Assembly: GCA_035574315.1 (NCBI GenBank)
Contig: DATLYW010000053.1
Coordinates: 103,802-167,801, forward strand
Length of the DNA stretch: 64,000 bases
Reading direction: 5' to 3'
DNA from: Candidatus Zixiibacteriota bacterium
GTDB taxonomy: Bacteria > Desulfobacterota > Binatia > UBA9968
Shown: positions 17,305 through 25,602 of the stretch, piece by piece
Layout of the letters: every line of letters starts with the position of its first letter
Position numbering within the stretch: position 1 is the first letter of the stretch
Position numbers and translations under genes: made by a program
Notes under the pieces: model-generated
Database searches by the model: none
Seen by the model: the letters and a program-made list of their open reading frames with translations, nothing else
What the model was told of the DNA's origin: nothing

Positions 17305-18030
17305 TCAGCCCGAATTTGCGCCGCGGTCCAGCAACGGCAGGAGCTCGCGAAGGCTGTGGATGCGGGTTCCGCCTGCGACAGGCGCGGCGGAGCCGTCCGT
17401 GCGCCGGTCGACGAGCACGCCGGCTAGTCCAGCCTGTACGGCACCGGCGAGATCGTTTTCCTCGCTGTCGCCCACGTGCACGGCGCTGCGGGGCTCGAGC
17501 CCGTGCGCTTCCAGCGCGGCCGCGAAGATCTCCGGGGCCGGCTTGGCGTATCCGACCTCGGCCGAGACATAGACGTTCTCGAGGTAGGGAGCGACTCCCA
17601 GGCCGCGCAGGACGCCGTGGAGGCGGGAATCGAAGTTCGAGATCACCGCGAGCGTGAGGCCGCGGCCCCTGAGAGCCGCCAGCGTTTCCGGGACTTCGGG
17701 ATAGAGCGTCCAGGCTTCCGCGGAGCCGTAGTAATCGAACAGCTCGGTAAAGCAGCGGTCGAAAGCGTCGAACGGAGCCCACGGCTCGAAGACGCGCGCC
17801 ACCAGCGTGCGCCACCAGGAGCGGGCACGCCCGCTTCGCTCGGAGGGCGCAGCGCCGGGGAAGGCGAGCGGCGGAGCCTCCTCGAAGCAGACGCGGAATC
17901 GCCGGTCGATCTCCCGCGCCGGCGCCTCCACGCCGTACCGCCGCGCCGCGGCGGCGTAAATCTCGCCGACCGGCCGCGCAGGCCGAATCAGCGTTCCCGC
18001 CGCGTCGAAGAATACCGCCCGAAACTCCAT
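17305..18030 (-). CDS. HAD-superfamily hydrolase, HDHD3/REG-2-like
   Basis: About 241 aa from MEFRAVFFDAAGTLI. HAD motif I is DAAGT (nucleophile Asp; the second position is Ala, as in some REG-2-like members), motif II is VISNFDSR, motif III lysine is in VGYAKPAPEIF and motif IV is HVGDSEENDLAGA. A cap of about 100 residues lies after motif I, typical of subfamily IA. Phosphatase activity on a small metabolite is expected; the substrate is unknown. It is divergent from the nicotinamidase gene with 66 bp between starts. Confidence 0.85.
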   Translation of the reverse strand: MEFRAVFFDAAGTLIRPARPVGEIYAAAARRYGVEAPAREIDRRFRVCFEEAPPLAFPGAAPSERSGRARSWWRTLVARVFEPWAPFDAFDRCFTELFDYYGSAEAWTLYPEVPETLAALRGRGLTLAVISNFDSRLHGVLRGLGVAPYLENVYVSAEVGYAKPAPEIFAAALEAHGLEPRSAVHVGDSEENDLAGAVQAGLAGVLVDRRTDGSAAPVAGGTRIHSLRELLPLLDRGANSG

Positions 18031-18060
18031 ACTTGCGCGTCGTTCCCGGGAAAAACTACG

Positions 18061-18088
18061 TTGCAATGACCGTAGCACCCTTTATAAT
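18061..18088 (+). promoter_or_regulatory. Predicted sigma70 promoter of the nicotinamidase gene
   Basis: TTGCAA at 18061-18066 and a perfect TATAAT at 18083-18088 are spaced by 16 nt. Transcription would begin around 18095, within about 2 nt of the ATG at 18097, implying a leaderless mRNA. No Shine-Dalgarno precedes that ATG, which agrees. Confidence 0.6.
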
Positions 18089-18096
18089 GAAATTCG

Positions 18097-18678
18097 ATGC
18101 CGGACGCAGCGGAAAAAGACGCGCTGGTGGTCGTCGATCTCCAGAACGACTTTTGTCCCGGCGGGGCTCTCGGAGTGGCGGGCGGGGACAAGATCATTCC
18201 GATCGTCAACGACTACATCAAGAAATTCGCCGCGCGTGGGCTTCCCGTCATTGCAACTCGGGACTGGCACCCCGAAAAGACCAGGCATTTCGCCGAGTAC
18301 GGAGGAGCGTGGCCGCCGCACTGCGTCCAGGGAACCCGCGGCGCGGAGTTCCACCCGGAGCTCCGGCTCGAAGGCGCGATCGTGGTCTCCAAGGGCATGG
18401 ACCCCTCCGAGGACAGCTATTCGGGGTTCGAGGCTTGCGATGCGGAAGGGACACCGTTGCCGGAGCTGCTGCGGCGGCTCGGGGTGGAGCGCATCTTCAT
18501 CGTGGGGCTGGCGACGGATTATTGCGTGCGGCACACCGCGCTCGACGCGCTGCGCCGGGGATTCAAGGTCGTGGTGCTCAAGAACGCCGTCGCGGGAGTG
18601 AACCTGAAGCCGGGGGATTCGGAAGAGGCGCTCGCCGAGATGGCGCGGGCCGGCGCGGAGCTCCGGGAGTCTCTGTAA
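18097..18678 (+). CDS. pncA: Nicotinamidase (isochorismatase-like cysteine hydrolase)
   Basis: A 193-aa enzyme converting nicotinamide to nicotinate in NAD salvage. The catalytic triad is visible: D14 in VVVDLQNDFCPGG, a lysine in the VVSKGMD segment and the cysteine of GLATDYCVRHTAL. A metal site is suggested by TRDWHPEKTRHF. Length and motifs fit bacterial PncA rather than a generic isochorismatase. It appears leaderless (see promoter at 18061-18088) and opens a run of same-strand genes. Nicotinate-type molybdenum hydroxylases occur in some catabolic clusters, but nothing here ties this gene to them. Confidence 0.9.
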   Translation: MPDAAEKDALVVVDLQNDFCPGGALGVAGGDKIIPIVNDYIKKFAARGLPVIATRDWHPEKTRHFAEYGGAWPPHCVQGTRGAEFHPELRLEGAIVVSKGMDPSEDSYSGFEACDAEGTPLPELLRRLGVERIFIVGLATDYCVRHTALDALRRGFKVVVLKNAVAGVNLKPGDSEEALAEMARAGAELRESL

Positions 18679-18714
18679 GGCGCGGTCCAGCGCCGCGGCC
18701 GGCTTGGAGAAACG

Positions 18715-19527
18715 GTGAACGACTTTGAATACCGCGCGGAGCTCGAAACCGCGGAGAAGGCCGCCAGGGAAGCGGGCGCCATCGTCATGGCGATGTTCAG
18801 GGGGAAGTTCGATGTCCGGGAAAAGGGCAGGAACAACCCCGTGACCACCGCCGATTTACGGGCGAATCAGAGGATCCGGGAAATCATCCGCGGGCGTTTT
18901 CCCGAGGACGGCTGGCTTTCGGAAGAGGACAAGGACAGCGCGCAAAGGCTCGCCGCCCGGCGCGTCTGGGTCATCGATCCCATCGACGGAACCAAGGAGT
19001 TCATCGAAGGCGTCCCTCAGTTCGCGATCTCGATCGGCTTCGTTGTCGGAGGCTTTCCCAAGGTCGCGGTGGTTTTCAACCCGGCCGAGCAGAAGCTCTA
19101 CTGCGCCGGCGCCGGACAGGGGGCGTTTCTGAACGGCCGCTCCATTCACGTGACGACGCGGTCCGAAGTCGAGGGGGCCTTGCTGCTGGTGAGCCGGTCG
19201 GAGCCCCAGCGGAAGTTTCAGGTCTTCGTGGACCGTTGCTCGATCGAGCCGATCGGAAGCATCGCCTTCCGGCTGGCCAAGGTAGCCGGCGGCGACGGAG
19301 ACGGCACGCTGACCTTCCGCTTGATTTCGGAATGGGACGTCTGCGCCGGGGTGCTCATCGTCGAGGAGGCAGGCGGCAAGGTGCTCGACGGCGCAGGACA
19401 GGAGCTGACGTTCAACCGCCGGAACCCGCGGCACAGAGGCGTCATCGCCGCCAACGAGCGGCTCGCGCGCGCTCTCCAGGTTTTTTGGCAGAAGGCCATG
19501 GCCGAGACCCGCGTCCCGGTCCGCTAG
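18715..19527 (+). CDS. Inositol monophosphatase-family phosphatase (CysQ-like)
   Basis: A 270-aa protein with the Li-sensitive phosphatase signatures: NPVTTADLRANQ near residue 40, the metal-binding WLSEEDKDS, WVIDPIDGTKEFIEG near residue 93 and the C-terminal EWDVCAGVLIVEEAGG near residue 200. This pattern is shared by 3'(2'),5'-bisphosphate nucleotidase (CysQ) and inositol-1-monophosphatase; DPIDGTKEF favours CysQ. The start codon is GTG. It lies 36 nt after pncA. Confidence 0.85.
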   Translation: MNDFEYRAELETAEKAAREAGAIVMAMFRGKFDVREKGRNNPVTTADLRANQRIREIIRGRFPEDGWLSEEDKDSAQRLAARRVWVIDPIDGTKEFIEGVPQFAISIGFVVGGFPKVAVVFNPAEQKLYCAGAGQGAFLNGRSIHVTTRSEVEGALLLVSRSEPQRKFQVFVDRCSIEPIGSIAFRLAKVAGGDGDGTLTFRLISEWDVCAGVLIVEEAGGKVLDGAGQELTFNRRNPRHRGVIAANERLARALQVFWQKAMAETRVPVR

Positions 19528-19589
19528 CGGCGGGGCGCGGGGACCGGCGGTCGGACGCGGGGCCGGTCGCGGCCGGTGGTCGCGCTGAG

Positions 19590-19922
19590 ATGCGACTCAT
19601 GCGACGTTGCGTGTACTGCGGAGACCGGGCGCGCTGGTGGTCCCGGACCTGTCCGGACTGCAAGAGGCTTCTGGCCCGCGTCGAGCAGCTGCGAGGAAGG
19701 GTGGGCTACGGTGAATTTCTCGACGGGCTGGAGGCGACCGGCGTGCCCAGGGAAAAGATCATCACCTTCCTCAAGGCCGACCCTGACGGCCGCGGCAGCG
19801 TCCAGGATCAGGTGACCGCCGAAATGACGACGGAGCTGATGAAAGTCATGGGCATCCCCGGCCGTCAAACGGCGCAGGAGGTCAAACGGATCCGGAAGTC
19901 GGCGGCCAAGGAGAGCGAGTGA
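19590..19922 (+). CDS. Zinc-ribbon-containing protein of unknown function
   Basis: About 110 aa from ATG at 19590 (alternative ATG at 19599). The N-terminus has two CxxC pairs, CVYCGDRARWWSRTCPDCKRL, forming a probable zinc ribbon; the rest is helical and charged, with no recognised domain. It lies 62 nt after the CysQ-like gene and 21 nt before the first Rieske gene on the same strand. It may be an adaptor or a regulatory protein, but this is unsupported. Confidence 0.65.
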   Translation: MRLMRRCVYCGDRARWWSRTCPDCKRLLARVEQLRGRVGYGEFLDGLEATGVPREKIITFLKADPDGRGSVQDQVTAEMTTELMKVMGIPGRQTAQEVKRIRKSAAKESE

Positions 19923-19943
19923 GCGGGGTCGTTCGCGCCGCGA

Positions 19944-20423
19944 ATGGAAATCACGATATATCTCTCGCTCGGCTTTCTGCTGCTCTACGCTCTCGGGCTG
20001 GTTCTTCACCGGATCAAGTTCGTCCGGGACCGGCGGCGGATGCGCCTCGAGAGCAGGCTCGGGCGCCGGGTGGTTGCCAGGGTGGAGGAGGTTGCGCCGG
20101 GCACGGTGAAGAAATTCTGGCTGATCTGCGAGAAGTACCGGGTGGACGGGTTCGTGGTGAACGACGGCGGCGAGTTCCACGCCTACGTCAACCGCTGCCG
20201 GCACATGCCGACGCCTCTGGATTTCGTACGCGACGAGTTCTTCAGCGCCGACGGGCGCCATCTGATGTGCTACACGCACGGCGCGCTTTACGAGCCCGCG
20301 ACCGGTTTTTGCGTCTCGGGGCCGTGCCAGGGCCAGTCGCTGTACCGCCTGCCGGTGACGGTCGACCGCGGCGAAGTGCTGGTCGGATGTCCGGAGGGAG
20401 ATCTTTCGTTCTTGAAGGACTGA
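19944..20423 (+). CDS. Membrane-anchored Rieske [2Fe-2S] domain protein
   Basis: A 159-aa protein with one N-terminal membrane segment (about residues 4-22, IYLSLGFLLLYALGLVLHRI) and a Rieske domain. The cluster ligands are in the first box, NRCRHMPTPL (CxH), and the second, MCYTHGALYEP (CxxH), followed by GFCVSGPC. The domain alone, without a catalytic oxygenase part, suggests electron transfer. A second, soluble paralogue follows at once (20433-20813), so tandem duplication is likely. Confidence 0.8.
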   Translation: MEITIYLSLGFLLLYALGLVLHRIKFVRDRRRMRLESRLGRRVVARVEEVAPGTVKKFWLICEKYRVDGFVVNDGGEFHAYVNRCRHMPTPLDFVRDEFFSADGRHLMCYTHGALYEPATGFCVSGPCQGQSLYRLPVTVDRGEVLVGCPEGDLSFLKD

Positions 20424-20432
20424 GGAAGGCGC

Positions 20433-20813
20433 ATGGGTTCTGAAGGGAAGGCCGGGCGCAAGCTGATCGGCAAGGTCGGAGATCTGGCGCACGGCGGGAG
20501 CAGGAAGTTCGTCCTTCGCTGCGCCGAAAGCACCGTCGAGGCGATGCTCGTCAACTACCGGGGCGAGCTCCGCGCCTACGTGAACCGCTGCCGCCACGTC
20601 GCGCTCTCCCTGGACTGGGTCGACAATCGGTTCTTCACCGCCGATACGCGCTATCTGCTCTGCGCCAATCACGGCGCTCTCTACGAGCCGACGACCGGCG
20701 AATGCGTCTGGGGACCGTGCGCGGGAAAGGCGCTCCGGCGGGTGCCGCTCGAGATCGAAGGCGGCAAGATCTTCGCCCGCTGCCCGGACGACGGAGACGA
20801 CCGGGGGGCGTGA
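20433..20813 (+). CDS. Soluble Rieske [2Fe-2S] ferredoxin-like protein
   Basis: A 126-aa Rieske protein without a membrane segment. The cluster boxes are NRCRHVALSL (CxH) and LCANHGALYEP (CxxH), with ECVWGPCAGK following, closely parallel to the upstream paralogue. It lies 9 nt after that gene and 14 nt before the HIT gene. The two proteins could form a membrane and soluble electron-transfer pair; that is inference. Confidence 0.8.
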   Translation: MGSEGKAGRKLIGKVGDLAHGGSRKFVLRCAESTVEAMLVNYRGELRAYVNRCRHVALSLDWVDNRFFTADTRYLLCANHGALYEPTTGECVWGPCAGKALRRVPLEIEGGKIFARCPDDGDDRGA

Positions 20814-20827
20814 ACGCGGGAGGAACG

Positions 20828-21172
20828 ATGAGCGAGTGTCTCTTTTGCGGGATCGTGGAGGGGAAGGTGAGGGGCGAGATCGTCTATCGGGGCGATTCGG
20901 TGGTGGCCTTCAAGGACATCCACCCGAGGGCGCCGGTCCACCTGCTGATCGTTCCGCGGAAACACGTCGAGACCCTGCTCGATTTCGAGCCCGCGGACGG
21001 CGCGGTGGCCGGCGAGATCTTCCGGGCCGCGGCGGAGCTGGCCCGGAAATACGGCGTCGCGGATACGGGTTTCCGGCTCGTGGTCAACTGTGGGCCGCAC
21101 GCGGGGCAGACGGTTTTTCACGTTCACTTCCACCTGCTCGGCGGGCGCGCGCTCGGCTGGCCGCCGGGGTAG
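20828..21172 (+). CDS. HIT-family nucleotide-binding hydrolase (HinT-like)
   Basis: A 114-aa protein starting MSECLFCGIVEGKVRGEIV behind GGGAGGAACG. The C-terminal histidine triad is HVHFHLLGG, and the N-terminal CxxC (CLFCGI) with FKDIHPRAPVHLLIVPRKH is typical of HinT-type purine nucleoside phosphoramidases. Full family length. Confidence 0.92.
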   Translation: MSECLFCGIVEGKVRGEIVYRGDSVVAFKDIHPRAPVHLLIVPRKHVETLLDFEPADGAVAGEIFRAAAELARKYGVADTGFRLVVNCGPHAGQTVFHVHFHLLGGRALGWPPG

Positions 21173-21207
21173 AGCGCTCGTCGCTCGGGCGAACAACGGG
21201 AGGCTTT

Positions 21208-22467
21208 ATGGCGACCGAAGAGTGGCACAGCGAGACCTACGACATGGCCGTGCAGCAGTTCGACATCGCCGCCGGGAGGCTGAACCTCGATCCCAACGTG
21301 GCCAATCGCCTGCGTCGGCCCGACCGCTCGCTGATCGTGAGCGTTCCGACCCGAATGGACGACGGGCGGGTCCGGGTCTTCACCGGCTACCGGGTGCAGC
21401 ACAACGACGTGCTCGGCCCCTTCAAGGGGGGCATCCGCTACAATCCCGGAGTGAACCTGGGGGAGGTGTCGGCTCTGGCGATGTGGATGACCTGGAAGTG
21501 CTCGCTGGTCGGCCTGCCGCTGGGCGGCGCGAAGGGCGGGATCGCCTGCGACCCGGCGACGCTTTCGCGCCAGGAGCTGCAGTCGATGACCCGGCGCTAC
21601 ACCGCCGAGATCCTCAATTTCATCGGGCCGGAAGTCGACATCCCGGCGCCCGACATGGGAACGAACGAACAGGTGATGGCGTGGGTCATGGACACCTACA
21701 GCCAGCACAAGGGACACGCGGTCCCGGAGATCGTCACCGGCAAGCCGGTCGCGATCGGCGGAACGCTCGGGCGCAAGGAGGCGACCGGCCGGGGCGTGGT
21801 TTACACCATCATGGAGGCGGCCAAGCACCTCGGGATCGATCTCGGCAAGTGCACGGCCGTGGTCCAGGGCTTCGGCAACGTCGGCTCCGTGGTGGTCAAG
21901 GAGCTGGCGAACATCGGCGTGAAGGTGATCGGCGTTTCGGATAGGACCGGAGGGTTGTACGACGCCAGGGGCCTTCCGGTGGCGGAGCTGTTGAAGGTCG
22001 CCGAGCGCGACCACAGCCTGGAGGGGTGCAAACACGGCGACAAGATCACGAACGCCGAGCTGCTCGAGCTCCAGTGCGACATTCTCGTGCCGGCCGCCAT
22101 CGAGATGCAGATCACCGGCGCCAACGCCGATCGGATCAAGTGCCGCATCCTGGCGGAAGGAGCGAACGGTCCGACGACCGTAGAGGCCGACGCCGTGCTG
22201 AACGACAAGGGGATTTTCGTCATCCCGGACATTCTCGCGAACGCGGGCGGCGTGGTGGTCTCCTACTTCGAATGGGTGCAGGACCTGCAGAACTTCTTCT
22301 GGACCGAGGAGGAGGTCCACCGCAAGCTCCGCGACATCCTGGTGCGCTCGTTCCACGCGGTGCTCGACGCCAGCGTCAGACACAAGGTCGACATGCGCCT
22401 GGCGGCGCTCATGATCGGGATCGAGCGCGTGGCGCGCGCGATGCTGTGGCGGGGCCTCTACGCTTGA
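21208..22467 (+). CDS. Glu/Leu/Phe/Val dehydrogenase (glutamate dehydrogenase)
   Basis: A 419-aa dehydrogenase from ATG at 21208 behind GGGAGG. The substrate-binding PFKGGIRYNPGVNL, the catalytic lysine region GLPLGGAKGGI, DIPAPDMGTNEQVMAW and the Rossmann nucleotide-binding VVQGFGNVGS are all present. It interconverts glutamate and 2-oxoglutarate with ammonium. Length fits the hexameric GdhA/RocG-like family. Cofactor preference cannot be read safely. Confidence 0.93.
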   Translation: MATEEWHSETYDMAVQQFDIAAGRLNLDPNVANRLRRPDRSLIVSVPTRMDDGRVRVFTGYRVQHNDVLGPFKGGIRYNPGVNLGEVSALAMWMTWKCSLVGLPLGGAKGGIACDPATLSRQELQSMTRRYTAEILNFIGPEVDIPAPDMGTNEQVMAWVMDTYSQHKGHAVPEIVTGKPVAIGGTLGRKEATGRGVVYTIMEAAKHLGIDLGKCTAVVQGFGNVGSVVVKELANIGVKVIGVSDRTGGLYDARGLPVAELLKVAERDHSLEGCKHGDKITNAELLELQCDILVPAAIEMQITGANADRIKCRILAEGANGPTTVEADAVLNDKGIFVIPDILANAGGVVVSYFEWVQDLQNFFWTEEEVHRKLRDILVRSFHAVLDASVRHKVDMRLAALMIGIERVARAMLWRGLYA

Positions 22468-22536
22468 GGGCCGCGTTGAACCGCCTCGGGGAAACTGCTA
22501 ACAAAAATTGAAGTTTTTTGTCAGGAAGGTTGGCCA

Positions 22537-23097
22537 ATGATTCAGGCTACGCAGCTGCGGACGGGGATGATCATCGTTCACGAGGGAGACCTGTACCGGG
22601 TCACCGCCGTGCGCCATCTCACCCCGGGCAACAAGCGCGGCTTCATGCAGACCAAGCTGAAAAATCTCCGGACGGGCGTCGGCACGGAGTACAAGTTCCG
22701 CTCCGAGGACCGCGTCGAGCAGGCGACGCTCGAGACCCGCCAGATGCAGTATCTGTACGGGGACGGCGATCTCCACACTTTCATGGACACCGAGAACTAC
22801 GAGCAGATCACGCTGACCGCCGACGACATCGGCGACCTTCTGGCCTTTCTGCTGCCCAACCAGGTGGTGGAGGTGGAGTTGCACGAGGGAAAGCCGGTGG
22901 GCGTGAGCCCTCCCTCGACCGTCGACCTCGAGGTGATCGACACCGAGCCGTCGCTCAAAGGGGCGACGGCCACCGCGTCCTACAAGCCCGCGAAGCTCGA
23001 GACCGGAGTCACGATCCAGGTCCCGCCGTTCATCCAGGTCGGCGACAGGGTCCGGGTCGATCCATCGGAGGGCACCTACCTCGAACGCGTCAAGTAG
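22537..23097 (+). CDS. efp: Elongation factor P
   Basis: A 186-aa protein with KOW-like, OB and C-terminal S1-like domains in EF-P order; YKFRSEDRVEQATLETRQMQYLY is characteristic. It relieves ribosome stalling at polyproline. The tip loop reads TPGNKRGF (residues 29-36), so the position usually occupied by the modified lysine of PGKG is Asn, with Lys and Arg next to it. The type of modification, if any, is unclear. The ORF ends 8 nt inside the convergent coaE gene. Confidence 0.95.
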   Translation: MIQATQLRTGMIIVHEGDLYRVTAVRHLTPGNKRGFMQTKLKNLRTGVGTEYKFRSEDRVEQATLETRQMQYLYGDGDLHTFMDTENYEQITLTADDIGDLLAFLLPNQVVEVELHEGKPVGVSPPSTVDLEVIDTEPSLKGATATASYKPAKLETGVTIQVPPFIQVGDRVRVDPSEGTYLERVK

Positions 23098-23698
23098 ACT
23101 CGATCTCCCGCAGAAGGGCTTCGACCTTCCGTTCCAGGTCGGCGAGGCTCCCGGTGTTCTCGATCACGTAATCGGCGAGCCGCCGCTTTTCTTCCAGGCT
23201 CATTTGCGCCTCCAGATGGCGGTCGATCTCTTCTTCGCTCAGGCGGTCCCTGGCCCGCAGCCTTTCCCTCTGCGTCGACTCATCGCAGGCCACGAGGATC
23301 ACCGGCCGGAGCCAGTGGTGCGCGTTGGTCTCGAAGAAGAGCGGCGCCTCGTAGACGACCAGGCGCGCGCCCGCGCGCTCGAGCTCTTCGATCCGCCGCT
23401 GAGCGAGTTCCCGGATCCGCGGGTGCGTGATCGCTTCGAGCCGTTTTCGCGCGGCCGGGTCGCTGAAGACGATCTCGCGCAGCTTCTTGCGGTCGAGGGT
23501 GCCGTCCGGCTCGAGGACCTCGCGTCCGAAGGCGTCCACGATCTCCCGCCAGGCGGGCTCCCCCGGCCGCACGACCTCGCGGGCGATCGCGTCGGCGTCG
23601 ACGACCTCGGCGCCGAGGCGGCGGAGGATGGCCGCGACCGTGCTTTTCCCCGAGGCGATGCCGCCGGTGAGGCCGACGCGTTTCACGGGACCAGTCAT
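23090..23698 (-). CDS. coaE: Dephospho-CoA kinase
   Basis: About 202 aa from MTGPVKRVGLTGGIASGKSTV, carrying the P-loop GGIASGKS, the VVDADAIAREVVRPG substrate segment and the LID region ARDRLSEEEIDRHLEAQM. It performs the last step of coenzyme A synthesis. Its ATG overlaps, on the opposite strand, a possible ATG of the glutaredoxin gene, and its 3' end overlaps efp by 8 nt. Confidence 0.93.
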   Translation of the reverse strand: MTGPVKRVGLTGGIASGKSTVAAILRRLGAEVVDADAIAREVVRPGEPAWREIVDAFGREVLEPDGTLDRKKLREIVFSDPAARKRLEAITHPRIRELAQRRIEELERAGARLVVYEAPLFFETNAHHWLRPVILVACDESTQRERLRARDRLSEEEIDRHLEAQMSLEEKRRLADYVIENTGSLADLERKVEALLREIEST

Positions 23699-23741
23699 GG
23701 CAAATAAGCCGGAACCTTGCAACACGGAGGGCCGCGCTCCG

Positions 23742-24005
23742 GTGAAAACGAAGCCGCGAGTGGTAATCTATACGACGACCTATTGCCCGTACTGTGCCGC
23801 CGCCAAGGCGCTCCTGCGCTCGAAGCAGGTCGAGTTCGAGGAGATCGACGTGACCGCCGACCCCGAGCGGCGCGCCGAGATGGAGCGCCTCTCGGGCCGT
23901 CGCACCGTGCCGCAGATCTTCATTGACGATCTCCCGATCGGCGGCTACGACGACGCGCGCCGCCTCGACGCCGAGGGCGAGCTCGACCGTTTGCTGGGGA
24001 AGTAA
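23742..24005 (+). CDS. Glutaredoxin (GrxC-type)
   Basis: An 87-aa thiol redox protein with active site YCPYC, the TVPQIFID cis-proline segment and GGYDD glutathione-binding residues. From GTG at 23742 it has the usual glutaredoxin-3 length. An in-frame ATG at 23697 would add a 15-residue extension and would lie opposite the coaE start. A hairpin with arms AAACCGG/CCGGTTT follows the stop and may aid termination, though without a T-tract. Confidence 0.85.
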   Translation: MKTKPRVVIYTTTYCPYCAAAKALLRSKQVEFEEIDVTADPERRAEMERLSGRRTVPQIFIDDLPIGGYDDARRLDAEGELDRLLGK

Positions 24006-24119
24006 AAACCGGTTCCGGCTTGCCGGTTTCCGGTTAGTTCGAGGCTCGGACCTCGGACCCCGGGCTGAAGGCGAGGAAACCCGGCCGGGGGCCTCAATCC
24101 TTCGGGTGGCTCTAACTAG

Positions 24120-24840
24120 GCCGTTGAAAAACGATCATTGAGGCGGCGATGTAGGGGATTGTCCATTTTATCGTTGGTAGAAGTGGCTATAGTTGCGACT
24201 TGTTTATCCCCATTGAGGGTTGATTCGATCAGACGTTTGGATTTGCGCATGCAGTTATCCTGTGGCCGGGCGCAAATGCCATGCGCAGCAGGTTGTAAGC
24301 CGAGCCGACCAAGTAAGCGGCAAGCGGATCGGTGCTCGACTCGTGCGTCTGGTTGCTTTTTTCCTCGCCCCGAAAATCCACCATCCCGGTGCCGTCCCCC
24401 ACTTCCCTTGGGCGGCTCCCCGCCGTTGAGCCTAAAACTGTAAAAAGAAGCCCACCATTCAACGAGCGTCCCATCCACGGTGAAGTACTCATCAAACAGC
24501 AGCCGCTGCTGGCGGGCTTCTCAATGACGCCCGAAAAGAACTCCGTGGCAATGTCGTGCCCAATCAGCCGCTGCCGGTTCTTGGAAAACGTCGAATGATC
24601 GAACGCCGCCTCCTCCACTTCCATGTCCAAAAACCAGCGAAACAACAGGTTGTACTCCAGCCCTCGCAAAACAGCCGGTCCGAGCGCACCGAATAAAGAG
24701 CCATCAACACCGATGCCTTAAGTAGCCTCTCGGGGGCTGCCGAAGGCCGCCGCCTTCGGCATACATCGCATCCAGGCTCGCGTTCATCAACGCCGGCACC
24801 CCATCGGCCTGCCTCTTGATCCGCGGCTATTTATCGGGGT
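24120..24840 (-). pseudogene. Decayed IS5-family transposase remnant
   Basis: Transposase-like fragments occur in different frames on this strand. An N-terminal part resembles RALLLQAFYSIRSERQL of IS5-type enzymes, then GLEYNLLFRWFLDMEVEE and FDHSTFSKNRQRL (24669-24520), DGTLVEWWASFYSFR in another frame, and FRGEEKSNQTHESSTDP. The next stretch jumps to a C-terminal AYNLLRM segment, so most of the DDE catalytic core appears deleted. Frameshifts and the deletion mean it is inactive. The left end near 24116 has GGCCGTTGAAAAACG, which resembles an IS terminus. It marks the border of an accessory region. Confidence 0.75.
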
Positions 24841-24860
24841 ACGGGTGCATAACAATTTCT

Positions 24861-24962
24861 TGCTAACTATCGGAGAAGGTTATAATATCAGCGTTGGTTC
24901 AAAAACGGCTGGCCGGGATAACCTGGCCAGCTTACATAACCAGCTTACATAATTAGTTAGCA
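24861..24962 (+). repeat. Candidate attC-like recombination site upstream of PIN-like cassette
   Basis: Outer arms TGCTAACTA (24861-24869) and TAGTTAGCA (24954-24962) are perfect inverted repeats and resemble integron R'' and R' boxes (TGCTAAC/GTTAGCA). An inner stem GCTGGCC/GGCCAGC (24908-24914, 24925-24931) has a 10-nt loop. The following gene begins 10 nt after the right arm, as in integron cassettes. It could instead be part of the neighbouring IS remnant. Confidence 0.4.
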
Positions 24963-24972
24963 GGCAGCGGAT

Positions 24973-25602
24973 ATGGCCAGAACACGAAAAATTCAACGTA
25001 TGCCGAACAACAAGAACTGCTATCTGGTCGATGCCAAGTTTTTGGCGAATCGCTTCATCCCTGCGGCGAAGGTTACAGACCTAAACGGGATCCGGGTCGA
25101 GTGGTCGCAAGCATGGTGGAGGGAGATTGACCATCAACTCAGGCTTGGACACGCCCTTGTGTATGTGCCAGACCTATGGATCGCCGAAGCCTTTAACGTT
25201 CTCGCCAAGAAGTACTACGTCGACGGCTACTTTGCGCGGCCGGTCGACTACAAGAATGCGCGTGACAAACTGAGGGAGTTTCTCCACGTCAGCCTGCGTA
25301 CGCTCAAGCCGGCGCGACGTTCTATTAAGGTTCATGACATCTCGCTTTCGCGTGACATCATCATCGCCGCGGGCCGATTCGACGAACTGTTTTTTAAGCA
25401 CAAGCTATCTGCCAGGGTAGTCGATGTAGTCATACTCCTTACCGCGAAGTACCTAATCGACTTCCCTTATATTTCGGCCAACAATCTCCACGTTGGGCTC
25501 CCGTCGCGCTTCGCGCGCCGCCGGCCAGTCATGCCAGTCGTTAGCCTGCCAATCATGATGGTGAGGGACGGTTACCAGGACGAGTGCCAATGCTCGATCT
25601 AG
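24973..25602 (+). CDS. PIN-domain-like protein in putative cassette
   Basis: A 209-aa protein with spaced acidic residues as in PIN ribonucleases: YLVDAKFLANR near residue 18, PDLWIAEAFNVLAKKYY near residue 66 and a later ARVVDVVILLTAKYL near residue 150. The full set of four acidic residues is not certain. No antitoxin-like gene precedes it, so a toxin role is unproven. The stop overlaps the next gene by 13 nt, implying a two-gene unit. It is visibly more AT-rich than the surrounding housekeeping DNA, consistent with transfer. Confidence 0.6.
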   Translation: MARTRKIQRMPNNKNCYLVDAKFLANRFIPAAKVTDLNGIRVEWSQAWWREIDHQLRLGHALVYVPDLWIAEAFNVLAKKYYVDGYFARPVDYKNARDKLREFLHVSLRTLKPARRSIKVHDISLSRDIIIAAGRFDELFFKHKLSARVVDVVILLTAKYLIDFPYISANNLHVGLPSRFARRRPVMPVVSLPIMMVRDGYQDECQCSI

